Source of the DNA: CAWDDG01 sp963801065
GTDB lineage: Bacteria; Actinomycetota; Actinomycetes; Jiangellales; Jiangellaceae
Length of the DNA stretch: 64,000 bases
Reading direction: 5' to 3'
Assembly (NCBI GenBank): GCA_963801065.1
Contig: CAWDDG010000006.1
Coordinates: 62,001-126,000, forward strand
Under the pieces are notes generated by a model, which ran no database searches, was not told the DNA's origin, and saw only the letters and a list, made by a program, of their open reading frames with translations. Of this stretch, positions 55,795-64,000 are shown piece after piece. Each line of letters starts with the position of its first letter. Positions within the stretch are counted from its first letter, which is position 1. A program made the position numbers and the translations under genes.

Positions 55795-58700
55795 TGCCGC
55801 GCCGCACCGATATCGGGTCGGTCCTGGTCATCGGGTCCGGACCGATCGTCATCGGGCAGGCGTGCGAGTTCGACTACTCCGGCACCCAGGCGTGTCGCGT
55901 CCTGCGCGAGGAGGGCCTGCGGGTCGTGCTCGTGAACAGCAACCCGGCCACGATCATGACCGATCCCGAACTCGCCGACGCCACCTATGTCGAGCCGATC
56001 ACGCCCGAGTTCGTGGAGCGGGTGATCGAGATCGAGCGGCCCGACGCCCTGCTGGCCACGCTGGGGGGTCAGACGGCGCTCAACACGGCCGTCTCGCTGC
56101 ACGAGCGCGGTGTGCTCGACAAGTACGGCGTCGAGATGATCGGCGCGTCGATCGAGGCGATCGAGCGGGGCGAGAACCGCGAGTCGTTCAAGCGGATCGT
56201 GGCCGAGATCGGGGGAGAGGTCGCCCGGTCTGTCATCTGCCACTCCATGCAGGAGTGCCTGGCCGCTGCCGAGGAGCTCCATTACCCGGTCGTCGTCCGG
56301 CCGTCGTTCACGATGGGCGGGGCCGGCTCCGGGATGGCGTTCCAGGCCGCCGACCTGCGGCATATCGCGGGTGCCGGCCTGGCAGCGTCACCGACCACCC
56401 AGGTGCTCCTCGAGGAGTCGATTCTCGGCTGGAAGGAGTACGAGCTCGAGGTCATGCGCGACCGGGCCGACAACGTCGTGGTGGTGTGCTCGATCGAGAA
56501 CATCGACCCGATGGGTGTGCACACCGGCGACTCGTTGACCGTCGCTCCGGCGATGACACTGACCGACCGCGAGTACCAGCGGATGCGCGATCAGGCGATC
56601 GCCGTGATCCGGGCCGTCGGCGTCGACACCGGAGGCTGCAACATCCAGTTCGCGGTCGACCCCCGGGACGGGCGGCTGATCGTGGTCGAGATGAACCCGC
56701 GGGTGTCGAGGTCGTCCGCGCTGGCCAGCAAGGCCACGGGCTTCCCGATCGCGAAGATCGCGGCCAGGGTCGCCCTCGGGTACACGCTCGACGAGATCCC
56801 CAACGACATCACCGCGGAGACGCCGGCGTCGTTCGAGCCGACGCTGGACTACGTCGTGGTCAAGGTGCCGCGGTTCGCCTTCGAGAAGTTCCCGCACGCG
56901 GACCACACGCTGACGACGCACATGAAGAGCGTCGGAGAGGCGATGGCGATCGGGCGCAGCTTCACCGAGGCCTTGCAGAAGGCGCTGCGGTCGCTGGAGA
57001 AGGTCGACGGGCCGCTGGAGTTCGGCTGCGAGCCGGGCGAGGCCGCGGACCTCGTCGAGCGGGTGCGCCGGCCTTACGACGGCCGGCTCCGCGACGTGGT
57101 GACGGCGCTCCGGGCCGGCGTTGGTGTCGACGCGCTGCACGACGCGACCCGGGTCGATCCGTGGTTCCTCGACCAGCTCCTGCTGCTGAGCGAGGTGGCC
57201 GAGGAGGTCAGGGCCGCACAGCAACTCACGCCGGAGGTGCTGCGCCGCGCGAAGCGGCACGGGTTCTCGGATCGGCAGATCGCAGCCGTGCGAGGCATGA
57301 CCGAGGAGGTCGTGCGCGGGCTGCGGTACGCACTCGGCATCCGGCCCGTGTACAAGACCGTCGACACCTGCGCCGCCGAGTTCGCTGCCCGCACTCCGTA
57401 CCACTACTCGTCCTACGACGAGGAGACCGAAGTGGCGCCGCGGGAGCGCCCAGCTGTGATCATCCTGGGCAGCGGACCGAACCGGATCGGACAGGGCATC
57501 GAGTTCGACTACTCGTGCGTCCACGCGGCGATGGCCCTGCACGACGCGGGCTACGAGACCGTGATGGTCAACTGCAACCCCGAGACGGTGTCGACCGACT
57601 ACGACACCTCCGACCGGCTCTACTTCGAGCCGCTGACCTTGGAAGACGTGCTCGAGGTCGTCCACGCGGAGCAGCAGGCGGGCCCGGTCGCCGGCGTCGT
57701 CGTCCAGCTCGGCGGGCAGACACCCTTGGGGCTGGCTCAGGCTCTCGCGGACGCCGGTGTGCCGATCGTGGGAACGCCGCCGGAGGCCATTCATCTGGCG
57801 GAGGAGCGCGGCGCGTTCGGGCGCGTCCTCGCGACGGCGGGCCTCCCGGCGCCGAAGCACGGCACGGCGACCTCGTTCGAGGGGGCTCGCTCGATCGCGG
57901 CCGAGATCGGATACCCGGTGATCGTCCGGCCGTCGTACGTTCTCGGCGGACGTGGCATGGAGATCGTCTACGACGAGGACTCGATGCGCGACTACATCTT
58001 GCGCGCGACGCAGGCGAGCCCGGAGCACCCGGTGCTCGTCGACCGCTTCCTCGACGACGCCGTGGAGATCGACGTCGACGCCCTGTTCGACGGCGACGAG
58101 CTCTACCTCGGCGGTGTCATGGAGCACATCGAGGAGGCCGGCGTCCATTCGGGTGACTCGGCGTGCGCGCTGCCGCCCATCACGCTGGGCGGCGAGGAGG
58201 TCGCGCGGATCCGGGCGTCGACGGAGGCGATCGCACGAGGCGTCGGGGTCCGCGGTCTGCTCAACGTCCAGTACGCCCTCGCCGGCGACGTCCTCTACGT
58301 GCTGGAGGCCAACCCGCGCGCCTCACGGACGGTGCCGTTCGTGTCCAAGGCGACCGGAGTCGCGCTGGCGAAGGCCGCAGCTCGGATCATGCTCGGAGCG
58401 TCGGTGTCGTCATTGCGTGCGGAGGGGTTGTTACCGGCGAGCGGCGACTGCACCGACCTGCCTGCGCACGCGCCCGTGTCGGTCAAGGAGGCGGTGATGC
58501 CGTTCAACCGGTTCCGGACGCCCGACGGGCGGTCCGTCGACACGGTCCTCGGCCCGGAGATGCGCTCGACCGGCGAGGTGATGGGCGTGGACGACGTCTT
58601 CGGAACGGCGTTCGCGAAGTCGCAGACCGCGGCGTACGGGGGCCTGCCGGTCGCGGGCCGGGTGTTCGTGTCACTCGCCAATCGGGACAAACGGCACATG

Positions 58701-59087
58701 ATCTTCCCGGTCAAGCGGCTTGCCGACCTCGGCTTCGAGATCATCGCGACGGCCGGCACGGCGGAGGTGCTGCGGCGGAACGGCGTGGACGCCGAGGTCG
58801 TGCGCAAGCTTCAGTCCGGTCGCGACGCCGACGGCGAGCCGACGATCATCGGGCGGATCCTGGCCGGCGACATCGACCTGATCATCAACACGCCGAGCGG
58901 CACCACGCCCGGCGGCCGTCCCCGGGCCGACGGCTACGAGATCCGCACCGCGGCGGTGCAGGCGAACATCCCGTGCATCACGACAGTGCAGGGGCTCGGC
59001 GCCGCCGTCCAGGGGATCGAGGCGGCCCGCGCCGGCGGGATCGGTGTGCGCTCGCTGCAGTCCTGGGCCGAACGGACCGCACGTTGA
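55794..59087 (+). CDS. carB: Carbamoyl-phosphate synthase, large subunit
   Basis: A 1097-aa enzyme making carbamoyl phosphate for pyrimidines and arginine. Two homologous ATP-grasp halves (GSGPIVIGQACEFDYSGTQA and LGSGPNRIGQGIEFDYSC) flank an oligomerisation domain. A C-terminal MGS-like regulatory domain (FEIIATAGTAEVLRR, IINTPSGTTPGGRPRADGYEIR) follows. Length is normal. The last sense codon and stop (CGT TGA) are the first bases of the copy C palindrome. Confidence 0.97.
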   Translation: MPRRTDIGSVLVIGSGPIVIGQACEFDYSGTQACRVLREEGLRVVLVNSNPATIMTDPELADATYVEPITPEFVERVIEIERPDALLATLGGQTALNTAVSLHERGVLDKYGVEMIGASIEAIERGENRESFKRIVAEIGGEVARSVICHSMQECLAAAEELHYPVVVRPSFTMGGAGSGMAFQAADLRHIAGAGLAASPTTQVLLEESILGWKEYELEVMRDRADNVVVVCSIENIDPMGVHTGDSLTVAPAMTLTDREYQRMRDQAIAVIRAVGVDTGGCNIQFAVDPRDGRLIVVEMNPRVSRSSALASKATGFPIAKIAARVALGYTLDEIPNDITAETPASFEPTLDYVVVKVPRFAFEKFPHADHTLTTHMKSVGEAMAIGRSFTEALQKALRSLEKVDGPLEFGCEPGEAADLVERVRRPYDGRLRDVVTALRAGVGVDALHDATRVDPWFLDQLLLLSEVAEEVRAAQQLTPEVLRRAKRHGFSDRQIAAVRGMTEEVVRGLRYALGIRPVYKTVDTCAAEFAARTPYHYSSYDEETEVAPRERPAVIILGSGPNRIGQGIEFDYSCVHAAMALHDAGYETVMVNCNPETVSTDYDTSDRLYFEPLTLEDVLEVVHAEQQAGPVAGVVVQLGGQTPLGLAQALADAGVPIVGTPPEAIHLAEERGAFGRVLATAGLPAPKHGTATSFEGARSIAAEIGYPVIVRPSYVLGGRGMEIVYDEDSMRDYILRATQASPEHPVLVDRFLDDAVEIDVDALFDGDELYLGGVMEHIEEAGVHSGDSACALPPITLGGEEVARIRASTEAIARGVGVRGLLNVQYALAGDVLYVLEANPRASRTVPFVSKATGVALAKAAARIMLGASVSSLRAEGLLPASGDCTDLPAHAPVSVKEAVMPFNRFRTPDGRSVDTVLGPEMRSTGEVMGVDDVFGTAFAKSQTAAYGGLPVAGRVFVSLANRDKRHMIFPVKRLADLGFEIIATAGTAEVLRRNGVDAEVVRKLQSGRDADGEPTIIGRILAGDIDLIINTPSGTTPGGRPRADGYEIRTAAVQANIPCITTVQGLGAAVQGIEAARAGGIGVRSLQSWAERTAR

Positions 59088-59154
59088 TCATGCAACTCCT
59101 GCGCGACACGCCGGCGGAGCCGTAGCGTGTCGCGCAGGAATTGCATGATCAACG
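59082..59154. repeat. Long palindromic repeat, copy C (29-bp arms, one mismatch), inside the pyr operon
   Basis: Arms 59082-59110 and 59126-59154 are complementary over 29 bases with one mismatch, around a 15-base loop. The outer sequence CGTTGATCATGCAACT is the same as in copies A and B. It covers the carB stop and ends just before the pyrD ribosome site, so it would form a hairpin within the operon transcript. Confidence 0.95.
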
Positions 59155-59168
59155 AGGAGGGTGGGCGG

Positions 59169-60293
59169 GTGTACCGGGGGCTGTTCGACGCCGTGCTTCG
59201 CCGCATCGACGCCGAGACGGCACACCGGCTGGGGTTCGGTGCGATCCGGTTGGCCGCGCGGGTTCCGGGCGGGGTCCGCCTGATGCGTCGAGTCTGCGTC
59301 GTCGACGACCCTCAGCTCGCCGTTCGCGCGCTGGGCCTGGACTTTCCCAGCCCGCTGGGCCTCGCCGCGGGCTTCGACAAGGATGCGCGAGGTGTCGACG
59401 GGCTGGCGGCCCTCGGCTTCGGCTTCGTCGAGGTCGGGACCGTCACGGCAGCACCGCAGCCCGGCAACGCACGCCCCCGGCTGCACCGTCTCGTCCTCGA
59501 CCGCGCGATCGTGAACCGGATGGGCTTCAACAACGCGGGTGCCGAAGTGATGGCACGCCGGCTGCGGCGTCGAGCCTCGACGGGCCGTGTCGTCGTCGGC
59601 GTCAACATCGGCAAGACCAAGGTGGTCCCCGACGAGCACGCGACGGTGGACTACGTCGCGAGCGCGCGCCGGCTGGCGCCGCTGGCCGACTTCATCGTGG
59701 TCAACGTCAGCTCGCCGAACACGCCTGGCCTGCGGTCATTGCAAGCCAGCGACAAGCTCCGTCCGCTCCTGACCGCCGTCCGCGCCGCCGCCGACCACGC
59801 CGCAGGCCGGCACGTCCCGCTGCTGGTGAAGATCGCACCGGATCTCGCCGACCCCGCGATCCTCGCCGTGGCCGATCTCGCGCTCGAGGTGGGTCTGGAC
59901 GGCATCGTCGCCACGAACACGACGACGTCGAGGCAGGGGCTCCGCTCATCGGCGGGCGAGGTCGCCGCGGCGGGCGCCGGGGGGCTGTCCGGTGAGCCGC
60001 TACGACAGCGCTCACTCGAGGTGCTGGCGCTGTTGCGCGGACGGGTCGGCGACCGGCTGGTGCTGATCTCGGTGGGCGGCCTGAGCAGCGCCGCGGACGC
60101 CCGCGAGCGGCTCGCCGCGGGCGCGACGCTCGTCCAGGCCTATACCGGGTTCGTCTACGGCGGGCCGCTGTGGCCCCGCCGGGTCAACCGTGAGCTGGCC
60201 GGGCCTCGATGGCGAGAACGCCGCGAAAGTCCGATCCGGCGAAGGTTGGCAGCTATCTGGCTATCGACGATCACCGAGTGGCCTCGCGAATGA
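59169..60293 (+). CDS. pyrD: Dihydroorotate dehydrogenase (quinone), class 2
   Basis: A 374-aa flavoprotein passing electrons from dihydroorotate to quinone at the membrane. An N-terminal amphipathic helix precedes the barrel; GTVTAAPQPGN, NRMGFNNAG, catalytic Ser in VNVSSPNTPGLRSLQ, and FMN-binding SVGGLSSAADA with QAYTGFVYGGP are all visible. GTG 59169 has GAGGAGGG upstream. The stretch before it in frame is the palindrome arm and is not coding. It overlaps pyrF by ATGA. Confidence 0.94.
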   Translation: MYRGLFDAVLRRIDAETAHRLGFGAIRLAARVPGGVRLMRRVCVVDDPQLAVRALGLDFPSPLGLAAGFDKDARGVDGLAALGFGFVEVGTVTAAPQPGNARPRLHRLVLDRAIVNRMGFNNAGAEVMARRLRRRASTGRVVVGVNIGKTKVVPDEHATVDYVASARRLAPLADFIVVNVSSPNTPGLRSLQASDKLRPLLTAVRAAADHAAGRHVPLLVKIAPDLADPAILAVADLALEVGLDGIVATNTTTSRQGLRSSAGEVAAAGAGGLSGEPLRQRSLEVLALLRGRVGDRLVLISVGGLSSAADARERLAAGATLVQAYTGFVYGGPLWPRRVNRELAGPRWRERRESPIRRRLAAIWLSTITEWPRE

Positions 60294-61123
60294 CCGAGAC
60301 CTTCGGGACCCGGCTGCACCGGGCCGTCGCCGAGCGGGGTCCGCTGTGCGTCGGGATCGACCCGCATCCAGAGCTCCTTCGCGCATGGGGGTTGGAGGAC
60401 GACCCGGCCGGCCTCGACCAGTTCTGCCGCCGTGCCGTCGCCGCGCTCGCCGACCGGGTGGCGGTGGTCAAACCGCAGTCGGCATTCTTCGAACGGCACG
60501 GTTCACGGGGCATTGCGGTGCTCGAGCGCGTCATCACCGACGCCCACGCCGGCGGCGCACTCGTGCTCATGGATGCCAAACGAGGCGACATCGGCTCGAC
60601 CGTCCAGGCCTATGCCGACGCGTACTTGGACCCGTCGTCGCCCTTGTGCTCCGACGCGGTCACTGCGTCGCCGTACCTGGGCTACGGGTCACTGCGTCCG
60701 CTTCTCGACACGGCTGCACGCCATGGCAACGGCGTCTTCGTGCTCGTCCTGACGTCGAACCCGGACGGTCCCGAGGTCCAGCATGCGAAGACGGCGGACG
60801 GCCGAACCGTCGCGGGGAGGATCCTGGAGCACCTCAGGAGCGAGAATGCGGGAGCCGAGCCGTGGGGGAGTGTCGGCGCCGTCGTCGGTGCCACGGTCGA
60901 ACCGCCGGGGGAAGATCTCGACATCGGCGGTCCGTTGCTCGCCCCCGGTGTCGGGTACCAGGGCGGCGCTCCGTCCCACCTGCCGCAGGTGTTCGGCACC
61001 GCCCGCCGAAACGTGCTCCCGTCGGTGTCGCGCGACCTGCTCCGAGCCGGCCCGGACGCGCGGCGGCTCCGCGAGACGGCCGACCGACTGACCGAGTCGT
61101 GCCGGGCAGCGCTGTACGGCTGA
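60290..61123 (+). CDS. pyrF: Orotidine 5'-phosphate decarboxylase
   Basis: A 277-aa decarboxylase of the longer, type 2 class found in mycobacteria. The catalytic DAKRGDIGST motif is at about residues 93-102, with CVGIDPHPELL at 19-29 and the phosphate-gripper LAPGVGYQGG near 218. It completes de novo UMP synthesis: pyrB, pyrC, carAB, pyrD and pyrF are here; pyrE is not. Confidence 0.95.
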   Translation: MTETFGTRLHRAVAERGPLCVGIDPHPELLRAWGLEDDPAGLDQFCRRAVAALADRVAVVKPQSAFFERHGSRGIAVLERVITDAHAGGALVLMDAKRGDIGSTVQAYADAYLDPSSPLCSDAVTASPYLGYGSLRPLLDTAARHGNGVFVLVLTSNPDGPEVQHAKTADGRTVAGRILEHLRSENAGAEPWGSVGAVVGATVEPPGEDLDIGGPLLAPGVGYQGGAPSHLPQVFGTARRNVLPSVSRDLLRAGPDARRLRETADRLTESCRAALYG

Positions 61124-61254
61124 CCGCCCTGCGGGCCGGGTACGGTGGCGATCGGTCCGGGCCTTCACGGCGGATCGCGTTGCTGACCGGTCCCCGAAGT
61201 CGCTAGGTTCCCGGGTGTCCTTAGTCTTTGACGACCAGCCGAGGTGACACGCTC

Positions 61255-61575
61255 GTGGCGCTCCCACCCCTCACCCCCGAACAGCGCGCGGCCGCTCTGG
61301 CGAAGGCCGCCGAGGCCCGCCGGGAGCGTGCGGAGATCAAGAACCGGCTCAAGCACTCGGGCGCTTCGCTCTCCGACGTGCTCAAGGAGGGCGAGTCCAG
61401 CGACATCGTCGGGAAGATGAAGGTCTCTGCGCTGCTCGAGGCGCTGCCTGGAGTCGGCAAGGTTCGTGCCCGCCAGATCATGGAGCGCATCGGTATCGCC
61501 GAGACCCGCCGGGTCCGCGGCCTGGGCGCCAACCAGGTCGCTGCCCTGGAGCGCGAGTTCGGCGGCCGAGGCTGA
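61255..61575 (+). CDS. mihF: Integration host factor mIHF
   Basis: A 106-aa small nucleoid protein of the actinobacterial mIHF family, unrelated to the E. coli IHF. Opening VALPPLTPEQRAAALAKA, the basic EIKNRLKHSG segment, and a helix-two-turn-helix with LPGVGKVRARQIMERIGI are intact. GTG 61255 follows GAGGTGA. Its place between pyrF and gmk is conserved. Confidence 0.94.
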   Translation: MALPPLTPEQRAAALAKAAEARRERAEIKNRLKHSGASLSDVLKEGESSDIVGKMKVSALLEALPGVGKVRARQIMERIGIAETRRVRGLGANQVAALEREFGGRG

Positions 61576-61613
61576 CGTCGACGAGCGATTCCGGGACGCG
61601 GACGGGGCGCCTT

Positions 61614-62174
61614 GTGGTCCTGTCCGGGCCGTCCGGCGTCGGCAAGTCGACGGTCGTCCGCATGCTCCGGGCCCGCCACCCCGAGGTCTGGATCTCCGTG
61701 TCGGCGACGACGCGCTTCCCGCGGCCGGGCGAGGTCGACGGCGTGCACTATGACTTCGTCGGCCGGGCCGAGTTCGAGCGGCGGGCAGCCGACGGCGAGT
61801 TCCTGGAGTGGGCCGAGTTCGACCGTAACCTCTATGGCACGCCGGCGGCGCCGGTCATGGCCCGGCTCGCCCTGGGCCAGAGCGTTCTGCTCGAGATCGA
61901 CCTACAGGGAGCCCGGCAGGTGCGGGAGCAAATGCCTGACGCACAGCTGGTGTTTCTGCGCCCGCCGTCGTGGGACGAGCTGGTCCGTCGGCTGAGCGGT
62001 CGTGCGACCGAGCCGCCGCAGGTCGTGGAGCGCCGGCTGGCCGTCGCCGAGGCGGAACTTGCGGCGGAGTCGGAGTTCGACCGCACCCTGATCAACGCCG
62101 ATGTCGGTGAGGTGTGCCGGGAGTTGGTAACCTTGTTGGGTTCCCCCCAGACAATCCCCAGCCCGGAGGCATGA
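61614..62174 (+). CDS. gmk: Guanylate kinase
   Basis: Converts GMP to GDP. The P-loop is GPSGVGKST; SATTRFPRPGEVDGVHY and EFLEWAEFDRNLYGTP bind GMP. From the GTG at 61614 the P-loop begins at residue 5 of a 186-aa protein, shorter than usual at the N terminus. The same frame is open back to CTG 61572, which overlaps the mihF stop (CTGA) and would give 200 aa and the usual N terminus. No ATG, GTG or TTG lies between. Confidence 0.9.
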   Translation: MVLSGPSGVGKSTVVRMLRARHPEVWISVSATTRFPRPGEVDGVHYDFVGRAEFERRAADGEFLEWAEFDRNLYGTPAAPVMARLALGQSVLLEIDLQGARQVREQMPDAQLVFLRPPSWDELVRRLSGRATEPPQVVERRLAVAEAELAAESEFDRTLINADVGEVCRELVTLLGSPQTIPSPEA

Positions 62175-62176
62175 AC

Positions 62177-62443
62177 GTGTCCGGTACCCACGGCGTGGCC
62201 GAGGGCATCACCTCTCCCCCCATCGACGACCTGCTCGCCAAAACCGACTCCAAGTACGCGCTGGTCATCTACGCGGCCAAGCGCGCCCGCCAGATCAACG
62301 CCTACTACTCCCAGCTCGGCGAGGGCCTGCTCGAGTACGTCGGCCCACTGGTCGAGACCCACGTCCAGGAGAAGCCGCTGTCGATCGCGCTGCGCGAGAT
62401 CGACCAGGGGCTGCTCACGGCCGAGCAGGCCGAGCCGGAGTAA
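62177..62443 (+). CDS. rpoZ: DNA-directed RNA polymerase omega subunit
   Basis: An 88-aa RNA polymerase subunit helping assembly of beta-prime. SPPIDDLLAKTDSKYALVI and KRARQINAYYSQLGEG are the signatures. GTG 62177 is preferred because GGAGG ends 7 bases before it; ATG 62171 is in frame but sits on the ribosome site. It is between gmk and coaBC, as in most actinomycetes. Confidence 0.94.
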   Translation: MSGTHGVAEGITSPPIDDLLAKTDSKYALVIYAAKRARQINAYYSQLGEGLLEYVGPLVETHVQEKPLSIALREIDQGLLTAEQAEPE

Positions 62444-62449
62444 CGAGAG

Positions 62450-63670
62450 ATGGCACGGCCCCGGGTCGTCCTCGGGGTCAGCGGTGGGATCGCCGCCTAC
62501 AAGGCGTGCGAGGTCCTGCGCGGGCTGACCGAGACCGGCCACGACGTCCGGGTCGTGCCGACCAGGTCGGCGTTGCGCTTCGTAGGCGCGGCCACCTGGG
62601 CCGCTCTCTCCGGCCAACCGGTCTCCACCGAGGTCTGGGACGACGTCCACGAGGTGCCCCACGTGCGGCTCGGTCAGGAGGCCGACCTCGTCCTGGTCGC
62701 GCCCGCCACGGCCGACCTGCTGGCCCGCGCGGCGCACGGCAACGCCGACGACCTGCTGACGTCGACGCTGCTCACAGCGCGGTGTCCGGTCGTGTACGTC
62801 CCGGCCATGCACACGGAGATGTGGGAGCACCAGGCCACCGTCGACAACGTCGCCGTGCTCCGTGCTCGCGGCGCCGTCGTCGTCGAGCCCGCGGTGGGGC
62901 GGCTGACCGGCGTCGACTCCGGCAAGGGCCGGCTTCCCGACCCCGACGAGATCGTCGCACTCGCCCGAGACCTGCTCGCCGGGGCGCCGACCGCCCCGGA
63001 CCTCGCTGGCAGGCACGTTCTCGTGACGGCCGGCGGCACCCGCGAGTTTCTCGACCCCGTTCGCTTCCTCGGCAACCGATCGTCGGGCCGTCAGGGCTAC
63101 GCGCTCGCGCGCGCCGCGGCGGCGAGGGGGGCGAAGGTCACGCTCGTCTCCGCCAACGTGAGTCTCCCGGACCCGGCCGGTGCCGACCTCCTGCGGGTCG
63201 GTTCGGCCGCCGAGATGCGCCACGCCGTGCTCGACACGGCGACGACGGCGGACGCCGTGGTGATGGCCGCCGCCGTCGCGGACTTCCGGCCCTCGTCGTA
63301 CGCGGCTTCAAAGATCAAGAAGACCGCCGACGGCGGAGTCCCGCAGGTCGAGCTCGAGCGGACCGACGACATCCTGGCCGAGCTGTCGGCGGCCCGCCGC
63401 CGCGAGGGCCAGGTCGTCGTCGGCTTCGCCGCTGAGACCGGCGACGCGTCGGGAAGCGTTCTCGACCACGGCCGCGAGAAGCTCGCCGCGAAGGGATGCG
63501 ACCTGCTCGTCGTCAACGAGGTGGGCATCGACCGCGGCTTCGAGTCCGAGGAGAACGAGGCCGTCGTGCTCGGTTCCGACGGCGGGGTCACGCGCGTGCC
63601 GCGCGGCCCGAAGGCGGCGCTCGCCCACGTCGTGTGGGACCTCGTCCGCGACCGGCTGGCGGACATCTGA
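62450..63670 (+). CDS. coaBC: Bifunctional phosphopantothenoylcysteine decarboxylase/synthase CoaBC
   Basis: A 406-aa coenzyme A pathway enzyme. The N-terminal CoaC flavoprotein half has VLGVSGGIAAYKACEVLR, LVAPATADLLARAAHG and the PAMHTEMW flap motif; the CoaB half begins near 185 with VLVTAGGTREFLDPVRFLGN, then MAAAVADFRP and KIKKTADG. Order and length are normal. It starts 6 bases after rpoZ. Confidence 0.96.
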   Translation: MARPRVVLGVSGGIAAYKACEVLRGLTETGHDVRVVPTRSALRFVGAATWAALSGQPVSTEVWDDVHEVPHVRLGQEADLVLVAPATADLLARAAHGNADDLLTSTLLTARCPVVYVPAMHTEMWEHQATVDNVAVLRARGAVVVEPAVGRLTGVDSGKGRLPDPDEIVALARDLLAGAPTAPDLAGRHVLVTAGGTREFLDPVRFLGNRSSGRQGYALARAAAARGAKVTLVSANVSLPDPAGADLLRVGSAAEMRHAVLDTATTADAVVMAAAVADFRPSSYAASKIKKTADGGVPQVELERTDDILAELSAARRREGQVVVGFAAETGDASGSVLDHGREKLAAKGCDLLVVNEVGIDRGFESEENEAVVLGSDGGVTRVPRGPKAALAHVVWDLVRDRLADI

Positions 63671-63693
63671 CCTGCTGGCCGGCCCTGATCCCT

Positions 63694-63699
63694 TACAGT
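63694..63699 (+). promoter_or_regulatory. Probable -10 element of metK
   Basis: TACAGT, 37 bases before the metK start. The leader is too short for a SAM riboswitch, and none is seen. Confidence 0.4.
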
Positions 63700-63735
63700 G
63701 TCGCCAAGCATCTGGCCGCAATCCCGGAGGATCCC

Positions 63736-64000
63736 TTGTCCCGTCGTCTGTTCACGTCCGAGTCCGTCACCGAGGGGCACCCGGACAAGATCTGCGACCA
63801 GATCAGCGACGCGATCCTGGACAGTCTGCTGAAGAACGACCCGCTCAGCCGGGTTGCCGTCGAGACAATGGTGACGACCGGCCAGGTCCACGTCGCCGGT
63901 GAGGTGACCACCACCGGGTACGCCGACATCCCCGGCATCGTCCGCGACACGATCCTCGACATCGGCTACGACTCGTCGACCAAGGGCTTCGACGGGCAGT
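63736..64000 (+). CDS. metK: S-adenosylmethionine synthase, N-terminal part (3' end outside window)
   Basis: The first 88 residues of SAM synthetase, cut by the window edge. SESVTEGHPDKICDQISDAILD carries the conserved His and metal/ATP contacts. The start codon is TTG at 63736, supported by CCCGGAGG 6 bases upstream and by the family's usual N terminus (SRRLFTSESVT). Confidence 0.94.
   Translation, partial: MSRRLFTSESVTEGHPDKICDQISDAILDSLLKNDPLSRVAVETMVTTGQVHVAGEVTTTGYADIPGIVRDTILDIGYDSSTKGFDGQ

Noticed and set aside
63671..63735. SAM riboswitch before metK
   Set aside because: The gap is only 65 bases and shows no conserved riboswitch core.

Overview
The window is a very GC-rich, gene-dense chromosomal segment from an actinomycete. 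The evidence is the gene order, which follows the conserved actinobacterial blocks seen in Mycobacterium and Streptomyces: thrS-HIT-pgsA-patB-pimA, pdxS-pdxT-yebC-ruvCAB-yajC-secDF-apt-rel, hisS/Rv2578c/aspS/rarA/alaS/ruvX/mltG/aro genes/efp/nusB, and pyrR-pyrBC-carAB-pyrDF-mihF-gmk-rpoZ-coaBC-metK. Phosphatidylinositol-mannoside genes, mIHF, GTG/TTG starts, many NTGA stop/start overlaps and leaderless-type TANNNT promoters point the same way. The genus cannot be fixed from the sequence alone.

Layout. 1-5.5 kb: the 3' end of a P-type ATPase, tRNA-Val(CAC), then accessory genes: a flavin-fold protein, a decayed SDR pseudogene, and a minus-strand Tat/DUF4331/116-aa operon. 5.7-14 kb: thrS and the HIT gene, a convergent EF-G2, then the PIM phospholipid operon. 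14.2-25.3 kb: PLP synthase, YebC, the RuvCAB resolvasome under a probable LexA box, the YajC-SecD-SecF export complex, adenine salvage and the (p)ppGpp enzyme. 25.4-33.7 kb: DUF349 protein, cyclophilin, MBL hydrolase, HisRS, a LexA-boxed radical-SAM gene interrupted by a mini-intein, a VOC protein and AspRS. 33.9-47.4 kb: RarA, AlaRS, RuvX, MltG, then a shikimate cluster in which chorismate synthase and shikimate kinase are one reading frame, followed by PepQ, EF-P and NusB. 47.4-51.8 kb: an accessory envelope-signalling cluster (SigE-like sigma factor, short membrane anti-sigma-like protein, three lipoproteins) occupying the nusB-pyrR interval. 51.8-64 kb: the de novo pyrimidine operon with a PyrR RNA-binding leader, then mihF, gmk, rpoZ, coaBC and the start of metK.

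Most genes are housekeeping and well conserved. The unexplained content is mainly: (1) a dispersed family of long, near-perfect intergenic palindromes sharing one arm sequence (three full copies and one remnant), plus other palindromes of similar design; (2) the SOS-box plus intein arrangement, in which the intein interrupts the iron-sulfur cysteine motif; (3) the AroC-AroK fusion; (4) the sigma/anti-sigma/lipoprotein cluster, including a hydrolase-like lipoprotein whose nucleophile is Thr; (5) reading-frame lesions in pyrB (possibly a base-calling error) and in the SDR pseudogene (multiple lesions, so probably real). I saw no CRISPR array, insertion sequence, prophage or replication origin.
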